From an uncultured Clostridia bacterium (lineage in GTDB: Bacteria; Bacillota_A; Clostridia; TANB77; CAG-508), in NCBI GenBank assembly GCA_934130705.1, contig CAKOYL010000026.1:1-11547 (forward strand): a stretch of DNA of 11,547 bases. The letters run 5' to 3'. The translations under genes and the position numbers were made by a program. A model generated the notes under the pieces. That model saw only the letters and a list, made by a program, of their open reading frames with translations, made no database searches and was not told the DNA's origin. Positions 7,294 through 11,547 of the stretch are shown in pieces; the first letter of the stretch is position 1; every line of letters begins with the position of its first letter.

Positions 7294-8871
7294 TTATTTT
7301 AATTTGCTATCGTTTAGTTGCTTTAACATTTCTTCTCTTATTTCTTGTGGTGTTTTCTTATCTTTTTGTGCTTTTTTATTTAGTTTTTCATTTTTTATTT
7401 TTAGCATTTCATCAGCTTCTTTTATTGAAGCTATTCTGTCACTATATTTATTTTGGAATTTACTATTTCTTTTATTTTTTTCTTTTGGATGTTTATTATT
7501 TTTCTTCTCATCTTTTTTCATTTGTTTTTTTATTTTACTTATTCTTTTATCTTCTTTTAATTTATTATTTAACATTAAATATTGTGGATCATTTTGTTTG
7601 TCTTGATATTTTAAATCATCACATATTAATTCAATTATTGATGATGCTACTAACTCTGGATCATGTCTAATACATCCATCTGATATTGTAGATAGATTTC
7701 TTTGTAGATATGTTATTCCTTTTACTTTATCTATGTCTGGTATTACTAGGTCTTGTCCTTCTAAATTATACCTTTTAATAAATTCTGGTACTATTTCTCC
7801 TGTATCATAAATGCAATAGTCTACTATTCCTTTTCCACAATGTTCTATGATTGCATTCAAATGATCTGATACACTATATTCATCTGTTTGTCCTGGTTCT
7901 GTCATTATATTACTAATATATACTTTTAGTGCTGTACTTTCTTTTATTGCTTTTGCTACACCATTTACTAAAAGGTTTGGTATTACATTTGTATATAAAC
8001 TTCCTGGTCCAATTATGATACAATCTGCTTCTTTTATTGCATCTATAACTCCTGGTGCTGGTCTACAGTTTGTTGGATTTAAATAAATTCTATTAATTTT
8101 TGTAACTTTTTCATATGTTATTTCTGGTATTTTAGATTTTTCTGTTACTACATATCCATTTGCAAGTTCTGCAACTATATTCATTTCATCTAATGTTACT
8201 GGTATTACTTTTCCTATAATATTTAATACTTCATTACTTTTTATTATTGAATCTGAAAAATCATTGTTTATATTTCTCATCGCTGAAAAATATATGTCTG
8301 CAAATGTTAAATTATTTAATCTTCCATTTGAAAATTTATAATTTAACAATTTTTCTATTTCTCCATCTTGAGCTGAAAGAGCTATCATACTATCTTTTAT
8401 GTCTCCTATTGGTAATGTTCCTAATTCCCTTCTTGATTCTGTTTTTTCCTCTCCATAATCTGAAACAGTTACAATAGCAGTTAAATTATCTGTATATTTT
8501 TTCAATCCTGAAAGTACTGTATTTAGTCCTGTTCCTCCACCTATTACTACTATATTGGGTCCTTGATGATATACTTTTTTATTAAATATCAATGATTTTA
8601 CATTAACATTTTTATTGTCATTCATTCTATCATCAGTTGATTCTATTAACACTTCTAAAGTTCTTTTATTTAAAAATACTAAACCTAATATAATAGCTAC
8701 AAATCCAATTACAAATGTCACTATTATTTTAGAAAGTTCAATAACAGATAATTCTTTTAATACTAAAACTTCTGCTAACCCATAACACATTAATATAATT
8801 CCTATTAAAATTAAAAACATCCATCTTTTCATTTTACTACTTGATTTAAACCAGTGCATAAATCCGTTCAT
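7294..8871 (-). CDS. yvcK: YvcK/CofD-like protein with membrane anchor and lysine-rich tail, 525 aa
   Basis: YvcK (MgfK, GluP-like) proteins bind UDP-GlcNAc and are needed for growth on gluconeogenic carbon sources and for correct wall synthesis in Bacillus; related to the CofD transferase fold. The core starts with GPNIVVIGGGTGLNTVLSGL (GGGTG at 111-115), then VSDYG and LGTLPIGDIKDSMIAL, NPTNCRPAPGVIDAIKEADCIIIGPGSLYTNVIPNLLV and NIMTEPGQTDEYSVSDHL, all family signatures. Two membrane helices (~17-37 and ~46-67) precede the core; this is common in clostridial forms but absent from B. subtilis YvcK (~317 aa). The last ~88 residues are an unusual tail with 27 lysines. The start is ATG 8869-8871; the TTG at 8884-8886 is part of the GGAGG RBS. 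It is 19 nt after murB. rapZ and whiA, its usual neighbours, are absent. Confidence 0.93.
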   Translation of the reverse strand: MNGFMHWFKSSSKMKRWMFLILIGIILMCYGLAEVLVLKELSVIELSKIIVTFVIGFVAIILGLVFLNKRTLEVLIESTDDRMNDNKNVNVKSLIFNKKVYHQGPNIVVIGGGTGLNTVLSGLKKYTDNLTAIVTVSDYGEEKTESRRELGTLPIGDIKDSMIALSAQDGEIEKLLNYKFSNGRLNNLTFADIYFSAMRNINNDFSDSIIKSNEVLNIIGKVIPVTLDEMNIVAELANGYVVTEKSKIPEITYEKVTKINRIYLNPTNCRPAPGVIDAIKEADCIIIGPGSLYTNVIPNLLVNGVAKAIKESTALKVYISNIMTEPGQTDEYSVSDHLNAIIEHCGKGIVDYCIYDTGEIVPEFIKRYNLEGQDLVIPDIDKVKGITYLQRNLSTISDGCIRHDPELVASSIIELICDDLKYQDKQNDPQYLMLNNKLKEDKRISKIKKQMKKDEKKNNKHPKEKNKRNSKFQNKYSDRIASIKEADEMLKIKNEKLNKKAQKDKKTPQEIREEMLKQLNDSKLK

Positions 8872-8890
8872 TTTTATTCCCTCCAAGTTA

Positions 8891-9811
8891 TTATCTTTCT
8901 CCTAATATTTCTATTTCAAGTTTTATATTTTTTGAAAATTTTTCTTTTATTTCCTTAGTTACATAATCTACTAAATTTATTACATCTTCTGCAGTTGCAT
9001 TTTCTTTATTAATTATAAATCCAGCATGTTTCTTAGAAACTTCTGCTCCACCTATTTTATATCCTTTTAACCCAGCTTGATCTATTAATTGAGCTGTAAT
9101 ATAATCATTTCCTCTTTTAAATGTACTTCCGGCATTTGGGTATTCTATTGGTTGCTTTTCCTTTCTATATTCTAAGTATTCATTCATTTTATTTTTAATA
9201 TCTTCTTTTTTTCCTTTTTCAAGCAACATTTTTGCTTGAATTATTATATATTTTTTTTCTTGAAAAATACTTCTTCTATATTCAAATTTACAATCTTCCT
9301 TTGTGAATTTATATATTTCACCATTATAGTCCATTGCTGTAACTTCTGTTATTACATCTTTAATTTCTTTTCCATGTGCTCCAGCATTCATTATAACAGC
9401 TCCCCCTATTGTCCCAGGGATTCCTGAAAGCTGTTCAAATCCCGTTATTTCTTCTTTTAATATTTTCTGTGCTAATAGTCCTAATGGAACACCCGAATCT
9501 GCTATAATTTCTTTTTTATTATCTTTTTCTTTTATTTCTATGTTCTTTAAGTCTATTTTTAATACAATTCCTCTTATTCCTTTATCAGTTACTAATAAGT
9601 TACTTCCATTACCAATTATATTAATCGGTATATTATTGTCTTTTGATAATTTTAGTATTTCTTTCAAGTCTTCTATTGAATCTACTTTTATAAAAGTATC
9701 TGCTGGTCCACCAATTTTAAACGCAGTATGTTTTTTCATCGGTTCATTAAAAAGAATCTTTTCTTTTTTTATTTTCAAATTGGATTTTTCTATTATTTTC
9801 TCAATATCCAC
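8891..9811 (-). CDS. murB: UDP-N-acetylenolpyruvoylglucosamine reductase (type II MurB), 306 aa
   Basis: MurB is a cytoplasmic FAD enzyme that uses NADPH to reduce UDP-GlcNAc-enolpyruvate to UDP-MurNAc, the second step of peptidoglycan precursor synthesis. FAD-binding motifs: FKIGGPADTFI (31-41), IIGNGSNLLV (65-74), LSGIPGTIGGAVIMNAGAHG (128-147). Catalytic region: EYRRSIF (177-183), NAGSTFKR with catalytic Ser229, and a C-terminal Glu (E299 or E301). The short form without the extra type I domain and loop is the one found in Firmicutes. The start is a GTG at 9809-9811 with AGGA 9 nt upstream, 18 nt after the pilin-like gene, so it appears to be translated from that gene's transcript. Length is normal. 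Confidence 0.95.
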   Translation of the reverse strand: MDIEKIIEKSNLKIKKEKILFNEPMKKHTAFKIGGPADTFIKVDSIEDLKEILKLSKDNNIPINIIGNGSNLLVTDKGIRGIVLKIDLKNIEIKEKDNKKEIIADSGVPLGLLAQKILKEEITGFEQLSGIPGTIGGAVIMNAGAHGKEIKDVITEVTAMDYNGEIYKFTKEDCKFEYRRSIFQEKKYIIIQAKMLLEKGKKEDIKNKMNEYLEYRKEKQPIEYPNAGSTFKRGNDYITAQLIDQAGLKGYKIGGAEVSKKHAGFIINKENATAEDVINLVDYVTKEIKEKFSKNIKLEIEILGER

Positions 9812-9829
9812 TTTTCCACTTCCTATCTT

Positions 9830-10294
9830 TTATTCAGAATATGTATATAAAATCTTTCCTGATTTTGTCGTCAATTTAGTTTTATTGATAACTTCACCAG
9901 TTTTATAGTTTACTATATAAGTATCATTATCTTTTGATATTCCTAGATTTTCTAAGTCTGTGGTATTTAACTCTTTATAATCTTGTATTTTACCTTTTAA
10001 AATTATTTCTTGATTTGTTTTTTCTTTAATTTCATTTAAAACTTTTTCTAAATTTTCTTCACTAATTTCCGTTCCTGGTAATTCTTCTTTTGTAAATTGT
10101 GCTTTTGTTTTTCTTTCTAACAGTGTATGTTGAATCATATTTAATTGTGAAAATTGTGAAGCTTCTTGAGTTTCATCTACACCTCTTATTACTCCTGTTA
10201 TTGATATTCCTGATAATATTAATAATAATATTATCGTAATAACAAGTGCAACCATGGTTATTCCATTGTTTTGTCTTATGTTTTTTATATTCAT
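9830..10294 (-). CDS. Small pilin-like (prepilin-type N-terminus) protein, 154 aa
   Basis: The N-terminus NIKNIRQNNG followed by ITMVALVITIILLLILSGISI (Gly at residue 11) matches the class III signal/TM helix of type IV pilins and pseudopilins, and is close to that of the 528-aa protein in this window. As there, Glu5 is replaced by Ala. The rest (residues ~40-154) is hydrophilic: a helical part, then KGKIQDYKELNTTDLENLGISKDNDTYIVNYKTGEVIN-type sequence, which in many small clostridial pilin-like proteins is a beta C-terminus. No function is recognised. ATG 10292-10294 has AAGGAG 9 nt upstream. It is the first gene of the murB-yvcK-debranching-holA run, 18 nt before murB. No pilus assembly genes or prepilin peptidase are nearby. 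Confidence 0.85.
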   Translation of the reverse strand: MNIKNIRQNNGITMVALVITIILLLILSGISITGVIRGVDETQEASQFSQLNMIQHTLLERKTKAQFTKEELPGTEISEENLEKVLNEIKEKTNQEIILKGKIQDYKELNTTDLENLGISKDNDTYIVNYKTGEVINKTKLTTKSGKILYTYSE

Positions 10295-10316
10295 TTTTAT
10301 TTACTCCTTAATATTT

Positions 10317-10343
10317 AAAATGATAGTATTAATATATCATTTT
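10317..10343. repeat. 9-bp inverted repeat over the -10 region of the pilin-like promoter
   Basis: AAAATGATA (10317-10325) and TATCATTTT (10335-10343) are perfect inverted copies around a 9-nt spacer. Position over the predicted -10/start suggests an operator; alternatively the plus-strand T-run after it would suit a terminator, but no plus-strand gene ends here. AT-rich composition limits confidence. Confidence 0.35.
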
Positions 10344-10359
10344 TTTCTTCAAAATACAA
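10331..10359 (-). promoter_or_regulatory. Candidate promoter of the pilin-like/murB operon
   Basis: TTGTAT (10359-10354) and TATATT (10336-10331) are 17 nt apart on the minus strand, 37 nt before the pilin-like ATG. An inverted repeat (next entry) covers the -10 and start region. Confidence 0.45.
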
Positions 10360-10420
10360 TCTTTATATTGTAATTAATGAAATTTGTGCTAAATGCTTTA
10401 TTTTTAACTAAAATTATAGT

Positions 10421-10426
10421 ATAATA
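10421..10426 (+). promoter_or_regulatory. -10 box of the nfeD-SPFH promoter
   Basis: A perfect TATAAT lies 32 nt before the nfeD start. No good -35 is seen at 16-18 nt (only TTTATT-like). Together with the minus-strand promoter at 10331-10359 it makes the 10,295-10,458 gap a divergent promoter region. Confidence 0.45.
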
Positions 10427-10458
10427 GAATTGTATGGAAAAGATTGGAGATGGTTTTT

Positions 10459-10908
10459 ATGTGGCAATTTTGGCTAATCATTGCCGGACTATTTTTTGTA
10501 GGTGAGATTTTCACTTTAGGATTTTTAATTTTTTGGTTTGGAATCGGAGCCTTATTTGCAATGATAGTTAGTTTTTTTACTACAAATATAATCATTCAAA
10601 CTACTGTATTTCTAATAACTTCAACTATTTTTATACTAGCAACTAAGCCTTTAGTAAAAAAGTTTGTTGATGTAAAAAAAACAAATACTAATGTATTTTC
10701 CATAATTGGTAAAAAAGCTTTAGTTATAAAAGATATAGACCCTATTCACTCTTCTGGCCAAATAAAATTGAATGGTGAAGTTTGGTCTGCTGAAACCGAA
10801 AATGATGAAATTATAAAAAAAGGTTCAGAGGTTGAAGTTTTAAAAATTAATGGTGTTAAAGCTATTGTAAAACTTGTTAACTCTGAAAAAGTAGAGTTTA
10901 AAATTTAA
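10459..10908 (+). CDS. NfeD-like membrane protein (short form), 149 aa
   Basis: NfeD proteins pair with SPFH (stomatin/flotillin-like) proteins in membrane microdomains. This short form has N-terminal hydrophobic helices (FWLIIAGLFFVGEIFTLGFLIFWFGIGALFAMIVSFF and IIIQTTVFLITSTIFILATKPL, together roughly residues 4-65). A C-terminal OB-fold-like domain (~85-149) has VFSIIGKKALVIKDIDP, GQIKLNGEVWSAE and GSEVEVLKINGVKAIVKL, the classic NfeD C-terminal pattern. No serine-protease (ClpP-like) domain, so it is the NfeD1b type. The start is ATG 10459; the upstream TTG (10444) is part of the GGAG RBS 9 nt away. An SPFH gene follows after 70 nt with its own strong RBS, so the two are very probably cotranscribed. 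Confidence 0.92.
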   Translation: MWQFWLIIAGLFFVGEIFTLGFLIFWFGIGALFAMIVSFFTTNIIIQTTVFLITSTIFILATKPLVKKFVDVKKTNTNVFSIIGKKALVIKDIDPIHSSGQIKLNGEVWSAETENDEIIKKGSEVEVLKINGVKAIVKLVNSEKVEFKI

Positions 10909-10978
10909 TTTAGTTATTTATATTACTTAATATTTTTAAGTGTTTAAAATAAATATAGTTTATAAGGAGGATTTAATT

Positions 10979-11547
10979 ATGGTATTTTTATTAATTTTAT
11001 TAGCTATTATTTTAGTTATAGCATTCAAATCAATAAAAGTCGTTAAACAATCTGAGGTTTATATAATTGAAAGATTAGGTAAATTTTATAAAGTTGCTGA
11101 CGCAGGTCTTACAATTATAATTCCATTTTTTGATCATGTAAGAAGTGTTGTTAGTTTAAAACAACAAACAATGGATGTTCCACCTCAAGGAGTTATTACA
11201 AAAGATAATGTTACAATTACTATAGATACTGTTGTTTTCTATCAAATAACAGATCCTGCAAAAGCTGTTTATGAAATTCAAAGTTTAAAGAAAGGTATTG
11301 AATATTTAGCTATTACAACAATTCGTGATATCATTGGTAAAATGGACTTAGATGAAACATTTAGTTCTAGAGATGGTATTAATAATCAATTAAGAGTTGT
11401 TTTAGATGAAGCTACTGATAGATGGGGATGTAAAATAGATAGAGTTGAAATTAAAGATATTACACCACCTGCTGATATTAGAGATGCAATGGAAAAAGAA
11501 ATGAATGCAGAAAGAAATAAAAGAGCTTTAATTCTTGAATCTGAAGC
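10979..11547 (+). CDS. SPFH/band-7 protein (QmcA/stomatin-like), first 189 residues, truncated by window edge
   Basis: SPFH proteins oligomerise on the inner face of the membrane and scaffold microdomains, often with NfeD or a protease partner. A single N-terminal hydrophobic segment (VFLLILLAIILVIAFKSIKVV) is followed by the band-7 domain: SEVYIIERLGKFYKVADAGL, IIPFFDHVRSVVSLKQQTMDVPPQ, TKDNVTITIDTVVFYQITDP, AKAVYEIQSL, AITTIRDIIGKMDLDE. Then comes KIDRVEIKDITPPADIRDAMEKEMNAERNKRA, which begins the long coiled-coil and matches paraslipin/QmcA-type proteins. ATG 10979 has AAGGAGG (10964-10970) 8 nt before. The reading frame stays open to the last base; the C-terminus is missing. Its place after nfeD is the typical operon. 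Confidence 0.94.
   Translation, partial: MVFLLILLAIILVIAFKSIKVVKQSEVYIIERLGKFYKVADAGLTIIIPFFDHVRSVVSLKQQTMDVPPQGVITKDNVTITIDTVVFYQITDPAKAVYEIQSLKKGIEYLAITTIRDIIGKMDLDETFSSRDGINNQLRVVLDEATDRWGCKIDRVEIKDITPPADIRDAMEKEMNAERNKRALILESE

Noticed and set aside
7242..7670. 142-codon plus-strand frame that looks like a membrane protein
   Set aside because: It is the reverse of the lysine-rich yvcK tail (AAA codons read as TTT, Phe); no RBS.
10404..10595. Minus-strand 63-codon frame over the nfeD start
   Set aside because: It overlaps the well supported nfeD gene and its promoter, has no RBS and no family similarity.
10925..10941. Small inverted repeat (ACTTAA/TTAAGT) between nfeD and the SPFH gene as a terminator
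   Set aside because: Only 6 bp and no T-run after it; the two genes form a typical operon.

Overview
The window comes from a very AT-rich, low-GC Gram-positive, most likely an uncultured spore-forming Clostridia-type bacterium. A SleB-type spore cortex hydrolase, a type II MurB, a membrane-anchored YvcK, AGA-dominated arginine codons and two 'GITxVALVI' pilin-like proteins all fit this. The taxonomy is an inference; no rRNA or other decisive marker is present.

Layout. Almost everything up to 10,294 is on the minus strand. Read in transcription order: a pilin-like protein, murB, yvcK, an archaeal-type glycogen debranching enzyme and holA, tightly spaced except for 75 nt before the debranching gene and probably one operon; then sleB. 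Next comes a 322-nt leader region, a large pilin-anchored protein with a C-type-lectin/FGE-like C-terminus, a small charged unknown protein, and a glycogen (alpha-glucan) phosphorylase that runs off the left edge. From about 10,420 the plus strand carries an nfeD-like gene and the first 189 codons of an SPFH/band-7 (stomatin/QmcA-like) gene, divergent from the pilin-murB operon.

How genes work together. The phosphorylase and the debranching enzyme are the two activities needed to mobilise glycogen, and YvcK-family proteins are linked to carbon flux and wall synthesis next to murB. SleB acts in spore germination. NfeD and SPFH proteins normally form a membrane microdomain pair.

Most interesting region: 1488-3350. 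The last ~50 codons of the 528-aa pilin-like/FGE-fold protein look like the variable region of a diversity-generating retroelement (DGR) target. Coding-strand adenine falls to ~17% (about 40-45% just upstream), GC rises to ~41%, and all three arginines there are CGN while the other four in the protein are AGA. No reverse transcriptase or template repeat is in the window, so any DGR would act from elsewhere. The gene is preceded by a leader that appears to combine a promoter, a small ORF with a strong RBS, a (CA)14 microsatellite inside that ORF, and a ~24-bp hairpin. When the repeat number is a multiple of 3 the small ORF extends into the hairpin; at 14 units it stops before it. This suggests a repeat-length-dependent (phase-variable) attenuator controlling a hypermutable surface protein. 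It is a hypothesis built on directly visible sequence features.
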